A stretch of DNA of 64,000 bases from Channallabes apus (GCA_030522415.1 CM060124.1:23794454-23858453); one strand, 5' to 3'; positions 19,611 through 30,619 are shown, counted from the first letter of the stretch. A program made the numbers and translations. The notes: generated by a model from the sequence alone, not told the origin.

Positions 19611-22301
19611 TTATTCATCCTTTGATCTCACGCCGACAGGACATCTCTTCAGCCTAGTAGCATGGATCCACTGTGGAAAAAGATCAGTTAGGACAGCAGT
19701 ACGAGTAATTGCGATTATTTCTGCTGGTCCGTCATATTTACAATCTCCCAGTTTTCTGGGGGTCAAAGATCTTATCAGAACAGTATCTCCCACATTAAAA
19801 GGATGTGTGGGTTTCGTTGAGGGTACTGGAGTCACATTAGCAATTCGTTCATAATGTTTGTTCAGAGTATCTATTAGAGCAGCAGAATATTCAGCAATAT
19901 GTACATCAAGATCAGTTGTTCCTATCGCGGGTTTGCCTTTCCTCCATGGCACGGGAAAAGGTCTGCCAAATATAATTTCATGTGGTGACATGTGCACATC
20001 TTTTCTTGGTGTCATTCTCATTTCAGCTAGAACAGCAGGTAACAGATCAACCCAGTTTTTACTCCCCATAGTTTGCATTGCTTTAGACAGTTTTTCTTTC
20101 AGTGTCCTATTTGTTCTTTCGACTATACCTGATGACTGTGGATGATAAGGAATGTGAAAATGCCAGGACAGTGAAAGATATTTACACAAATTCTGTGTTA
20201 CCTGTGATGTAAAAGGTGTTCCTTTATCCGAGTCAATAGCATGAAGAACGCCATAACGAGGTATTATTTCTTTCGCTAAGACTCGGGTCACCACCTTTGC
20301 ATTCTCTCGAGCACACGGGAAAGCTTCCACCCACCTTGAAAACTTGTCTACCAAAACCAGAAGATATTTGAATGGGCCACATGCAGGCATATGTGTAAAA
20401 TCAATTTGCCACTCTGCAAACGGAGCAGTAGGTAAAGGAAGACTTTCGTGTTTACCTAAACCCTTTGTCACATTATTCTGAGCACACACCAAACATCTAG
20501 ATATTAATAAATCTATTGTTCCAAGCATGTTAGCTATGCAAAAGAGTTTTTTCATATCTTCCTTAACCCCCCTTCGTGCACGATGTGTAACACCGTGGAA
20601 CTCGCGCACGAGGAACGGAAGACAATGAGACGGCAGGCACAAACGACCATCAGCACAGTACCATAAACCATCAGAAGCAACGTAGGCACCCTGAGCTTGC
20701 CAAAAAGAGGAATCATTCGGCGTGGCTGAAGCTTGCAAAGACAATAAATCTACATCGGGAATCAAAGAGCTAGCAAGAAAAGATGTATTGATCAAATCAG
20801 AACCAGAATCAGGAAAGAAAATCTGTTTTTGAGCTGCTTTTTTAGCAATACGATCAGCTAGCGAATTCCCTCGCACTTCCATAGTATCACCAGAAGAATG
20901 AGCCTTAGTTTTTGCAATAGCAAGAGTACCAGGCAGATGGCATGCGTCTATTAAATCCTGAACAAGGGAAGAATGAGAAATTAGCTTACCCTCAGCAGAA
21001 CGAAAACCCCTGGATTGCCAGATGCGGCCAAAGTCGTGAGCGATACCAAAAGCGTAACGAGAATCAGTGTATATAGTGACATCTTTTCCTTCAGAAAGAA
21101 CACACGCACGAGTTAGAGCAAAAAGTTCAGCTGCCTGAGCAGATGAGAAAGGGAGAGAGTAAGCTTCAATGGTTGTATCTGGCAGTGCACACACAGAATA
21201 ACCACAGAGAAATTTCCCATCGTATGGTTTTGAACAGGAACCATCTACAAACAAAGTGTCACCAGTTGTTAATGCGGTAGAAGATAGATCAGGACGTATA
21301 CTAGTGGAGTGAATAATCTCTGAACAACAGTCATGATCTGTGTCTATTAGCGTGTCATCCTGTGCATTGATCAAGCGTGCCAGAGCATATCCGAGGGTGT
21401 CAAAAGAAGAGGTGGTTTTTATCTCTAAGTTACTTGTAGAACACAGGATAATCTCATACCCAGACCGTCTCTGAGCAGTCATGTGTTGTGTTTGAATGTT
21501 CTGCAGCACTTGTTTAACCTGATGTGGAGAATACAAAATTAAAGGATTAGAGAGAACAATCTTTTCAGCATCTTGTACCATCACCGCACAGGCGGCCACA
21601 GCCCTGAGACAGGCAGGCAAACCTTGTGCCACAGCATCTAAAGTTTTAGATAAGAAAGCACATCGTTTAACGACACCTTGCTTGAGCAATGAGCTTAAAA
21701 TTTCATCTATTCCTGAGGCCTTGGCCTCGGAGAGTGGATATTGTTTGATGTACACAGGTTGCAAATGTTTTAATTTAGCTTCATAAGGAACACAGTGTAC
21801 TAACCCCACCTCATCCTTATGTTCAGCCCACAGACTGCTCGGCACACATTGAAGGGCAGCAGGAATAGAGCTGTTCTGTGAAGAAAGGAAACAATTATTT
21901 ACACGCATATTTGTGAGGTGGGAAAAAGGAACTGAATCAGGCATTTCAACAGTGATTTTTGCGCCAGAAAAAGTCAAGGACATGTGTAATCTGCTCATTA
22001 AATCGCGTCCTAGCAGATTAAAAGGACAATCAGGCATACAGACAAAACGATGAGAGAGATGAATTCCCTTATCTAAAGGACATGTTACAGTTACCTGAGG
22101 AGTGAAATAATTTCGTTGAGCAACCCCTTCAATTCCCACAGAGCTGATACTTTTATTCGAGAGCGGTCCCTCATAATCACGACCTAAAGACGACATTGTA
22201 GCTCCCGTATCCACCAAAAAAGATAATACAGAACCATCTATACACAATTCCATAAAGGGCAACTCATTAACCTGAGGTGACTCGAAAGTATAAAGTATCA
22301 T
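19611..22301 (-). CDS. pol: ERV1 pol: protease, (deleted RT), RNase H, integrase
   Basis: 896 codons from the first ATG, in the same frame as gag upstream. Order: aspartic protease with 'LVDTGA' (about residue 32), then an RT N-terminus ending 'LLKQGVVKR'. That is joined directly to the RT connection region 'AFLSKTLDAVAQGLP' (about residue 217), so the fingers, palm and thumb, with the catalytic YXDD, are absent without loss of frame. RNase H follows ('LFVDGSC', 'AELFALTRA', 'YTDSRYA'). Integrase has an HHCC zinc domain ('HGVTHRARRG', 'CLVCAQ') and a DDE core ('WQIDFTHMP', 'AIDSDKGTPF', 'SGIVERTNRTLKE'). It would be made by suppression of the gag UAG. The protein lacks polymerase activity as encoded. 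Confidence 0.9.
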   Translation of the reverse strand: MILYTFESPQVNELPFMELCIDGSVLSFLVDTGATMSSLGRDYEGPLSNKSISSVGIEGVAQRNYFTPQVTVTCPLDKGIHLSHRFVCMPDCPFNLLGRDLMSRLHMSLTFSGAKITVEMPDSVPFSHLTNMRVNNCFLSSQNSSIPAALQCVPSSLWAEHKDEVGLVHCVPYEAKLKHLQPVYIKQYPLSEAKASGIDEILSSLLKQGVVKRCAFLSKTLDAVAQGLPACLRAVAACAVMVQDAEKIVLSNPLILYSPHQVKQVLQNIQTQHMTAQRRSGYEIILCSTSNLEIKTTSSFDTLGYALARLINAQDDTLIDTDHDCCSEIIHSTSIRPDLSSTALTTGDTLFVDGSCSKPYDGKFLCGYSVCALPDTTIEAYSLPFSSAQAAELFALTRACVLSEGKDVTIYTDSRYAFGIAHDFGRIWQSRGFRSAEGKLISHSSLVQDLIDACHLPGTLAIAKTKAHSSGDTMEVRGNSLADRIAKKAAQKQIFFPDSGSDLINTSFLASSLIPDVDLLSLQASATPNDSSFWQAQGAYVASDGLWYCADGRLCLPSHCLPFLVREFHGVTHRARRGVKEDMKKLFCIANMLGTIDLLISRCLVCAQNNVTKGLGKHESLPLPTAPFAEWQIDFTHMPACGPFKYLLVLVDKFSRWVEAFPCARENAKVVTRVLAKEIIPRYGVLHAIDSDKGTPFTSQVTQNLCKYLSLSWHFHIPYHPQSSGIVERTNRTLKEKLSKAMQTMGSKNWVDLLPAVLAEMRMTPRKDVHMSPHEIIFGRPFPVPWRKGKPAIGTTDLDVHIAEYSAALIDTLNKHYERIANVTPVPSTKPTHPFNVGDTVLIRSLTPRKLGDCKYDGPAEIIAITRTAVLTDLFPQWIHATRLKRCPVGVRSKDE

Positions 22302-22328
22302 CGCGGGGCTGGAACTCTGCGGGCATCC

Positions 22329-24101
22329 CTATGCATCATATGCTGCTACCTGCATCCCTGAGAAGGGATTGGGTCTATATTGCTGCTGCTGTTGTTGTGG
22401 TTGTACTCGCTGTGGTGGCTGCTGTGAAGGATTAGGAGAAAACACCTTATTAGCATCATGCCACTGATCATCATTCAATCGATTGTACACATTTTGTCCA
22501 CTACGTCCCTCATCAAGGGCCTTCGTGCGACATTCACGAGCCCAATGACCTTCTTTATAACAATAATAATAATAACCAGATCTACGGGGTGCACTCTGAC
22601 CCTGCAGACCTCCTCTACCTCTTCCACAGCCTCCTCGGCCTCCTCTACCCCCCTTTTTTCCACCTCTGTGTCCTTCACTCTCCACAAACAAACATGCCAC
22701 TTGTCTGTTTTCTAAAATACCGTCTCCTTCCAGTGTTCTCACACGCTCACCTAATTTTTTAATAGTCATTGTAGAACGGTCTGACAATTGAAACTTTAAA
22801 ATCTTCATGATTTCTGGTCGACAATTATTCAAGAAGGTGGTAAGGAAAAGTGGGTTAGGGTTTTCTTCAGGGAGGGGCATACCACCCAAAAGGGTCCAGG
22901 TCTCTCGAAACCTCTCCAGAAACCTGGATGTGGTCTCACTCTTTTCTTGTTTACAATTAGTTACCTGTGACAGATCCTGACTAGCTTGTTGACATGCAAG
23001 AAGATAAGTAGTTAGCTCATCTTTTAAAAGTTTCATAGCCTCATTAGAATTACCCCAAAGAAAATCATATTCCTTCTTTTTTCGTCTCCCCCCTCCCTCT
23101 ACGTCTTCATGTTTCACCACTACAGTCCATCTGTCTTTTTCAGGATCTAAACATTTTACCGTCTTTATCAAATCAGCCTCATCGTACCCATCTCCCAAAA
23201 CCGACTGCTAAATAAAGCGATAATCCGCACCCACGAGCTGACAGTGCCTGGAAGCCTTTATCAGCATATCAACAAAATGCAAAGGTTTGTTGGGAGAAGG
23301 GAGCATCTTAATAATGTCCTTCAGCGTGCTTACGGATTGTGGAAGGATTTTTGGACCCTTTGGTCCCATAGAGAAAACAAACGCAGTGTTTTCTTGTCGA
23401 GGTTTGGGGCGAGACCTCTCATCCGGACCTTCATCGTCCGAGTTATCAAAATCCTCACCATCAGTATCCTCGGGATCATCCGAAAGAGGGCTGTCAGGAG
23501 TTCGTCCTGACACCTTCTTGGGAGTCTTTCCCTTTCCTGAGGCACACACTTCCGACGAAGGTGAGCACGGTTTTGTGGGTACGGGAGAGACAGGCACAGA
23601 TGGGCAGCTCACAAAAGGATTAGTGGGATTCAAATTAGGATAAATTTTCTCAATTATTTGTTGGTTAGATGCTGATGTTACTATGTCAGCATGATATGGA
23701 GGAGGGATCGGAAAGGTTGAATGAACGGGCGGCTTGAATTTAGTTTCGGATGTGACCTTTGGAATCTTTTTCTTCTGTATTTTAGTTTCTTTTATGTCTA
23801 AGTATTTATCCCAAAGAGCTTTCATTTCTACCCATTTTTGATAACATGAACCCATGTAAGGATAATCCCATCCTGGGTCACCCATACCCTCATATATCTG
23901 AGAGTAAGCAGAGGCTAGATATTCAGGCTTAAAAGTACCTCCGCGTGGATAGGTTAAAAATTGAAATTGTGGTTCAGTCCACCCTGATAAATTATCAAGC
24001 CAAGGTGTGGTAAAATAAGTGAGTCCACACCTATTCATCCAGTCGCGCGGAACCTCTTCTGGGTCCGGCTTTGGATAAGTAGTTGTGTTCTTATTACCCA
24101 T
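22329..24101 (-). pseudogene. gag: ERV1 gag (matrix, capsid, nucleocapsid) with one internal stop
   Basis: The frame starts at ATG 24,101 with MGNKN, a myristoylation-type N-terminus; 24 open codons upstream are probably leader. A late-domain motif PPPY lies near residue 150 and an acidic Ser/Asp-rich linker near residues 225-245. A TAG at about 23,206-23,208 interrupts the frame early in capsid; it then stays open to 22,329. Capsid has the 'ETTSRFLERFRETW' region. The nucleocapsid is Arg/Gly-rich, followed by one zinc knuckle whose first cysteine is replaced by tyrosine (YYYYCYKEGHWAREC). Gag ends in TAG GGA and pol follows in the same frame. Confidence 0.85.
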
Positions 24102-24417
24102 TTTATAAATGTGAATTAACCCGCGACAGAAAGAACCAATATCTTCAACAAAAAACACACAATACAACAACAAAAGACAACAAAAAAGAGCTCAACAAAG
24201 ACAAAAAAACAAAAAAGAGCGGGCAACAGAATACAGCTTCCACACTATGCTTCAGTTCAAGGAACCTTTCAGAAGCGAGCGCGCGCTATACTGGCGTAAA
24301 AGCCACAAGACAATCCTCCCCCGTACTATATATGGTCCAGATACCAAAAACCAGGGAGCATGCTTGCTCTATCCTTATAGAGAAAAATAAAAAAGCAGCA
24401 CTCACCTGATTAGAGGT

Positions 24418-24436
24418 ATCCCGGATAGAGCCCCCA
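24418..24436 (-). promoter_or_regulatory. ERV1 primer binding site, tRNA-Pro type
   Basis: Read on the minus strand the site is TGGGGGCTCTATCCGGGAT, three bases after the 5' LTR. It matches the 3' end complement of tRNA-Pro used by many gammaretroviruses, with one added or changed base in the middle. It is followed by AATCAG/GTGAGT at about 24,400-24,411, a consensus splice donor. Confidence 0.8.
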
Positions 24437-24439
24437 AAT

Positions 24440-24851
24440 TGTAAGGATTTCTTGTTTTTGCTAGACAGTGCTCAGCCTGTATTTTGCTTCCCGCCTGGTA
24501 CCAGGGAACCCCCCAATAATACACAAGTCCGTGATCAGTGAGACGTTCCAAGTTTATTGTGGAAGACACCAGTATATATACCACACACACACAAAGAACC
24601 AAAGAAGAGGGTGCAGAAGTGTTTACATTTGAGCAGGAATGTTTAGAAAAGATAAGAAAAAGAAGAACATACAATTTGGGAGTAGCTCTGCATTTACGAG
24701 CGTTTAACAGTTTTACGACCCTTAACATAAACTACTATAGGATGTGTTTATTGAAAGTGCAGCTTGTGTCGAGGTAAGAGAAAGAAGTAACATTCTGTTC
24801 TCACGCACACAGAATATCATGAAACATACTAAAAATCAAATATTCCCTACA
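24440..24851 (-). repeat. ERV1 5' LTR
   Basis: The 412-bp LTR runs TGTAGGGAATA to AAATCCTTACA on the minus strand. TATATATA (about 24,570) and AATAAA (about 24,551) mark U3/R and R/U5. It is almost identical to the 3' LTR. Confidence 0.9.
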
Positions 24852-25043
24852 TGTTGACACCGTGAAATTTGGAATCAACATATTTTTCCTTTAAAATGAT
24901 ACATTTTCTCGGATTAAACTTTTGATCTGTCATCTATGTTCTATTCTGAATAAAATATTGACATTTGCCATCTCCACATCATTGCATTCAGTTTTTATTC
25001 ACAATTTGTTTAGTGTCCCAACTTTTTTGGAATCAGGTTTGTA
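24852..25043. mobile_element. Right part of the DNA transposon split by ERV1
   Basis: Contains AACATATTTTTCCTTTAAAA, a fish-wide repeat, and ends with the inverted repeat CAATTTGTTTAGTGTCCCAA to GGTTTGTA. It pairs with 18,598-18,640. There is no transposase frame. Confidence 0.7.
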
Positions 25044-25210
25044 CCTTGTTCTATTCATTAGTAAAGCATTGAGCATTAAGTTTGTTACATAAGCCATAAG
25101 CTTTAAATTTCTTAGTTATGCATCCATTTTGACAATCGTAAGTTGGTCTGTGATGTCATTCCACTATGACATGTATTTGTATGACTATCGCATGATAGAA
25201 AATTCAGTTT

Positions 25211-26085
25211 AGTTGCGGAAGGCTACGGAAACACAAGCTTTTGACCGTAAGCTCCCGTAAGTAGATATATACAACAAGAGTGTTGTTATATACGTATTCT
25301 CAGAGGGTCTACTGGATTCTCAAAATGAATATTAAAATCTCCAGCAATTAACGCTTTGTCTACAGAAATGACTAGGTTAGAGAGGAAATCTGCAAAATCA
25401 CTGAGAAATTCAGAATACGGCCCAGGGGGTCTGTAAATGATGATTATCGGGATCGACTGAGCTGACTTAATATGTTTAAATATACTTATGTTACTATAAA
25501 GGATTTCGAATGAATTAAATTTGTTTCCGTGTTTTTGTACGATAGACAGATTATCATTATGAATAACTGCGACGCCTCCTCCTCTACCAGTTAACCGAGG
25601 CTGGTGTATGTAGCTGCGGAAGGCTACGGAAACACAAGCTTTTGACCGTAAGCTAGTGAGAATGTACAGTAAGATACAGCAAGAATGTAAGATATAGCAA
25701 CTAGGTTGTTGTAACTGTAAGCTCCCGTAAGTAGATATATGCAGCAAGAGTGTTGTTACATTCGTAAGCTAAGACTGTAATTTGTAAGATACAGCAAACA
25801 GGTTGCTGTAAAAGTCAGAGATTTGCAAGATGTAGCAACTGGTGTCTGTAATCACAGTGGATTTACTCAAGACGACTGTATGAAGTGTTGATTCTTTGAT
25901 GCTGACAAAATAAACTACAAGAGACAAAGAGATCGGACTTCTGTCGTGTGAGTGAAACTTTAAGACAAAGCTACGCGTCAAAACTAGTGAAATAATATGA
26001 CCGCATCTACATAAAGTCAAAAGCTTTTCCGCTGTTTGAACGAAAACAAGTGAACGCTGAAAGGGAAAGTAAAAGAGAATAGACG
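25211..26085 (+). mobile_element. BEL/Pao-like LTR and leader, split by a LINE piece
   Basis: TTGCGGAAGGCTACGGAAAC occurs at 25,214 and again at 25,615. CCCGTAAGTAGATATAT occurs at about 25,255 and 25,725. Between the two copies lies LINE endonuclease sequence (25,296-25,610). The right copy continues through an AATAAA-like TAAACTACAAG and a leader to the gag start at 26,098. LTR status is inferred from position ahead of a BEL-like gag; the matching 3' LTR is not in the window. Confidence 0.5.
25286..25610 (-). pseudogene. LINE endonuclease-domain fragment
   Basis: On the minus strand the frame reads 'RGGGVAVIHNDNLSIV', then 'IYRPPGPYSEFLSDFADF', then 'ALIAGDFNIHFENP'. These are typical motifs of the apurinic-endonuclease-like domain of L2/Rex-type LINE ORF2, including the GDFN motif. 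It is just this domain, with neither RT nor tail, embedded between two copies of the same LTR segment. It cannot be a standard LINE insertion, because these keep the 3' end. Confidence 0.75.
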
Positions 26086-26097
26086 TTGAACTTCACC

Positions 26098-27118
26098 ATG
26101 CCGTCCAACGAGGACGACGCTCCCAGCACTTGGCTGGGTAGCCTAACGGCGCTCTACGAGACGAACAGAAAGAACCTCAATGAGGCGCTGGATGCAAGAA
26201 AAGGCAAGCGAATTCGACAGAATGCAATGTCTACTGCATTAAAGACACCTATGAACTATGCACGTAAGTTAGACATCGTTGAAACTGAGTACAGACCCGA
26301 ATACGGGAAGCTGAGAGTGGACTTCATGAGAAGTAACGTTGATATGCTAGTGTACACTCATAAAGACAAACACAAACGCGATCAGGTCGCTTGCGGCGCA
26401 CCTGAGGCTCAAGGCCGCACAGAATTCATAGCTAAGGTGGGTCGCTGGATAGCGGACACCAAGGACACTAAGGGCCACTCTGTGACGTCACGAATACGCG
26501 AAGGTGTCTCGCCGGTCACTGATAACGGCAGCATCCAAAAGGTCTGTAACTTCTACATCATCCTCAGCCCGACTAAAGAGAGAAGACAGTGTGTCACAAG
26601 TTGCGACAGCTGAGCCACAAGGAAGCGTAACGTCCGCGGCTTCCTCATCTCATCATAGAGCAGCGCTGTTGGCAAAGGCTGCAACCTTGGACGAACGTCT
26701 CCAATTAGAAATGGAGGAAGCGCAACCAAAGGGACGACTAGAAATGGAAAAAGTACAACTAAAGGCAAAAAGAGAAGGGCTGGAAACCAAAACGGCGCTT
26801 GCTATGCATGATGCCAAATTAAGAGTGCTTCAACGTCAAGATCGCAAATACGACAGCCGATCGCCCAAGAGCAAGATTGCACTCATTGAATCGAGCAGCG
26901 CGCGTCCGAGCACCGCGCGCCCGAGCACCGCGCGCCCGAGCAGCGCACACTCTCACCTTTCCAACTCAACAGGCAATAGCCGAGCACATTCAGCAACAGA
27001 GAGCGCAGTCATTGAATCGAGCAGCGCACGCCTGAGCAACGCGCACTATCACCTTTCCAACTCAACAGGTAACAGCCAAGCGCAGCCTGCAAACAGGGTG
27101 CACCTGTGTGTAATCTAA
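26098..27118 (+). pseudogene. BEL/Pao-like gag N-terminal region, frameshifted and truncated
   Basis: The first frame starts at ATG 26,098 (MPSNEDDAPSTWLGSL) and stays open to 26,613. The second frame (to 27,118) carries the better match to fish BEL-type gag: a 'SVTSTSSSARLKRE' segment, then a long Glu/Lys/Leu helix (about 26,660-26,850). A tandem repeat rich in Ser, Ala and Arg ('SSSARPSTARPSTARPSS') follows. A frameshift near 26,500 separates the two. The sequence breaks at 27,118 where a Tc1 element begins. No protease or pol follows. Confidence 0.5.
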
Positions 27119-28107
27119 TGTCAGTACAAATACAGCTGCTCTGTGAGCCTCAGAGGTTGTCTAAGAGAATATTGAGAGCAACAACACCCTCTGTCCATAG
27201 GACAACTATTAGTCATGCAAAGTTGGCCTTTATGGAAGAGTGGCAAGAAGAAAGCCATTGTTAACAGAAAACCATAAGAAGTCCCATTTGCACATGTGGA
27301 AGAAGGTACTCTGGTCAGATGAGACCAAAATGGAACTTTTTGGCCAAAATGCAAAACGCTATGTGTGGCAGAAAACTAACACTGCACATCACTCTGAACA
27401 CACCATCCCGACTGTCAAATATGGTGGTGGCAGCATCATGCTCTGGGGGTGCTTCTCTTCAGCAGGGACATGGAAGCCGGTCAGAGTTGATGGGAAGATG
27501 GATGGAGTCAGATACAGAGCAATCTTGGAAGAAAACCTCTTGGAGTCTGCAAAAGACTTGAGACTGGGGCGGAGGTTCATCTTTCAGCAGGACAACGACC
27601 CTAAACATAAAGCCAGGACAACAATGGAATGGTTTAAAACAAAAGATATCCATGTGTTAGAATGGCCCAGTCAAAGTCCAGATCTAAATTCAATCGAGAA
27701 TCTGTGGCAAGATCTGAAAACTGCTGTTCACAAACGCTGTCCATCTAATCTGACTGAGCTGGAGCTGTTTTGCAAAATGGCAAGAATGGGCAAAGATTTC
27801 AGTCTCTAGATGTGCAAAGCTGGTAGAGACATACCCTAAAAGACTGGCAGCTGTAATTGCAGCAAAAGGTGGAATTTCTACAAAGTATGCACTCAGGGGG
27901 CTGAATAATTACGCACACCCCACTTTTCAGTTATTTATTTGTAAAAAATGTTTGGAATTATGTATGATTTTCGTTCCACTTCTCACGTGTACACCACTTT
28001 GTATTGGTCTTTCACGTGAAATTCCAATAAAATTGATTCATGTTTGTGGCTGTAATGTGACATAATGTGGAAAAGTTCAAGGGAGCCGAATACTGCATGC
28101 CACTGTA
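27119..28107 (+). mobile_element. Tc1-like transposon, 5'-truncated
   Basis: Begins abruptly inside the transposase gene at the gag junction and ends at an inverted-repeat end (GCATGCCACTGTA). The preceding 3' region GAATAATTACGCACACCCCA is characteristic of one widespread fish Tc1 family. The left inverted repeat is missing. Confidence 0.75.
27240..27809 (+). pseudogene. Tc1 transposase, catalytic half
   Basis: A DDE transposase of the Tc1 family that cuts and pastes at TA. Visible are 'WSDETKMELFG' (first Asp), 'YGGGSIMLWGCFSS', 'FQQDNDPKHKA' (second Asp) and 'SPDLNSIENLW' (Glu), with 34 residues between the last two, the DD34E spacing. The DNA-binding N-terminus is missing: codons before 27,240 are open but the element is truncated at 27,119. 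A frameshift after 'ELELFCK' puts the true C-terminus (to about 28,080) in another frame. It is inactive. Confidence 0.85.
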
Positions 28108-28439
28108 CAGTATGTTATGGGTGATAGCAGCCATAGTGTATCTTTCAGTCATTTTCTGCCTGAGGGCAGATTTAATTATATAATTTGTATGCAGGGACAC
28201 ATAACATATTCCCATACAGATAAGACAACATACAGAGATACACTTTAAGCTATGTTGTGTGTGGGATGACTGAGTGTATAAGGGTACATTTATCATCTCT
28301 GTTCATCATCTTCGTTGTAAAACACTTTGAATCAACTATGTTGTATTTAAGACATAAATATATAGTTTTTACTTTATTTATTAACAAGATATTTTTATGT
28401 TGCCATTTTCAGCTTTGGTTGTCATGAACATACAAAGGC
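28108..28439. other. No gene seen
   Basis: AT-rich DNA. The minus frame 28,012-28,296 overlaps the Tc1 3' end and has no family features. Confidence 0.4.
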
Positions 28440-28570
28440 TTACACATTGTGGTGGAAATCCTGAATACTATAAAGATACAGTATGTCATTCACTGGGTAA
28501 GAGTAAAGTAACAAAGGTTTATTGAAATGTCTGCAGAAGGACCAATCTCATAAAGCAAAGAGTTGCAGCA
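28440..28570 (-). mobile_element. LTR fragment, same family as the solo LTR at 7,060-7,489
   Basis: The reverse complement carries TGCTGCAACTCTTTGCTTTA, GGTCCTTCTGCAGA, an AATAAACCTTTGTTACTTT poly(A) region and the TTTCCACCACA end, as in 7,365-7,489. Only the R-U5 part is present. Confidence 0.75.
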
Positions 28571-29249
28571 AATGTGGTTTCTTCCTCTCAGTGTCAGAAC
28601 TACAGATGTCGCCTTTAAAACTGCGCGTGTTTTCCCGCGACTTGCCGGAGGCAACATTCGGGAATTTAAAATTAATGTGTTGCGCTTCACTGAATATCCG
28701 CCAGATGTGGAAGGACTTTATCTAAAAGCCGGTGGTCCGAGAAAGTCAGTTTCCCTATGTTTCCCCGGTGGCGCCCAGATTCAAATCATGACGTCACTCG
28801 CAACCTAAGGCTGAGAAGGCGAACGAGGATTTTAACAGATTTTCTCTCGTTTAAAAGTGTTTTTACAAACTTTTTGAATTAAACAAATAACCTATGCAAA
28901 ATAATCGAGTGTCTTTTCGCTTTTTTTTTTTTTATATTTGAAGATAATTCATACGTTTTAAGCCGCTGCAAAAGGCTGGTTTGCTGGGCGAGTACAGACA
29001 TCACGACTACATTTATTACACCTACATTTGTTTATTTGTATATGTATGTTGTTAATATTAATTTTTTAGAGATTGTGTGTGCGTGCACGGAGAGTTTGTG
29101 CTGATAAGTGTATGTGGATAAGTTGATAAGTGTATCAGAAAGCATTAAAATGTTCATTTGAATTAAAATGACACACACACGTCTGTATATACAGTATATC
29201 AATTACATATATATCAATTATATCAATTTCACTGAAGCCTATCCCTCGC
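28571..29249. other. No gene seen; CpG-bearing repeat fragment then AT-rich DNA
   Basis: 28,600-28,660 (CAGATGTCGCCTTTAAA and CGCGACTTGCCG) recurs in reverse at 38,540-38,600, so it is part of a dispersed repeat. The rest is AT-rich without frames. Confidence 0.4.
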
Positions 29250-29450
29250 CATATGACAATTCGCCATTCATTCTCGCATTGATAATCAGCGATATTTTAT
29301 AAGGAGATTTAGGGATTTAGCTCTACTTAATTTTCTAACGTTTTAAGAAAATTCATTAGTTCGTTCATTCTATTTGAAGCTTCGGATGTTTTTGAAGCTT
29401 CGGATGTTTTTTTTTAGATTAGTTCTGAACGCGCTTCCGTGAAACTATTG
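29250..29450 (+). repeat. Dispersed repeat, inverted copy of 1,145-1,510
   Basis: See 1,145-1,510. This copy lacks the hairpin insertion and carries a small tandem duplication TTGAAGCTTCGGATGTTTTT at 29,370-29,412. Confidence 0.7.
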
Positions 29451-29699
29451 CTAAAACAATGTACTGAGCCCTCCTGAGGATATAAAGCTTTATTATTGTA
29501 TTTGAATAAATATTCAGATCTACCACAGTAGATAATAAACTATGGTGTGTCATAACCGAAGCGAACACCACGATTATGCCTCGTTTCGTTCGACGGGAAC
29601 GTGGTTCACTTGGCCGCGGTGTATTATAAACCTGTGGAATGTTTCACTGTTTATGCTCACATAAGAGGAATAAAAGCGAGTGAAATGTGGAAATGATGT

Positions 29700-30381
29700 G
29701 TGGCAACTCAATGAGAACTAAACCAAAGATTTCGGTAACTCCACTGAGTGTAACATCTGCATAGTGACACTGAACATCTTCACTTTTCCGTTTACCTCTG
29801 AAAAAAAGCTGTATTTTGTTTGTTTATATTTAGAGTTTTTAGAACAGTAGAACAAGTACCCACGCGCACGCACACACATAGACACACACACAGACACACA
29901 CACACACACAGACACACACACTCCCCTGAGCCCTCGGGAAACATCCAATCACCGTCGGTATACAAATGAGTCAAGACGTAGCCTAACGTGGAGTCGTGTC
30001 GGATTTCAGCGGTCACGGAGTGGGAAGACTTTGAAGAAGCTGCAGTGACAGTAAACAGCTGAACAACTTCACTTTTCCGTTTACCTCTGAGGAAAAAAAG
30101 CTGTATTTTGTTTGTTTATATTTAGGATTTTTATAGTAGTAAGAGAGAGTTATAGTTTGGTCTGTATTGTAGTTCGCACCCTTGTAGAGAATAAATAAAT
30201 GAATAACACCTTCATATCCCCTCTCAAGTGTGTCATAGTCCATTGTTAGTTTTAATGATTTGGCTGAAACTAATTATCACTACATAAGTACCCTAACACC
30301 ATTGATCATGAGTCTCAGCTGAACCTAATTCTATACTTGTAACAGAAAATGTAGATGCAGATTTCAAATGTGTATTTATAT

Positions 30382-30450
<69 letters not shown>

Positions 30451-30619
30451 GCTCTACGCAGGGGCAAGAGAGGGCAGCGCACCCTCAAATAAATGTCTGC
30501 ACATGTTAATATATTACTAAAATGTATATATTACAAGTTGGTAAACTTATTTGCGGTAGCGGAAAAATCCGCTGAAAAAAGGACAGGCTGAAGCGCACGC
30601 GCACACACATACACACGCG

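Larger units (their letters stand above)
18660..24851 (-). mobile_element. ERV1: gammaretrovirus-like provirus without env
   Basis: Two nearly identical LTRs (18,660-19,076 and 24,440-24,851) enclose, on the minus strand, a primer site of proline type, a splice donor, gag, an in-frame UAG, pol and a polypurine tract. The LTRs differ by only about one base substitution, an 11-bp indel and the eroded left tip, so the insertion is young. There is no env: about 530 bp lie between the pol stop and the LTR. An in-frame deletion removed the RT core, so it could move only with help. It sits inside the DNA transposon whose ends are at 18,598 and 25,043. Confidence 0.9.
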
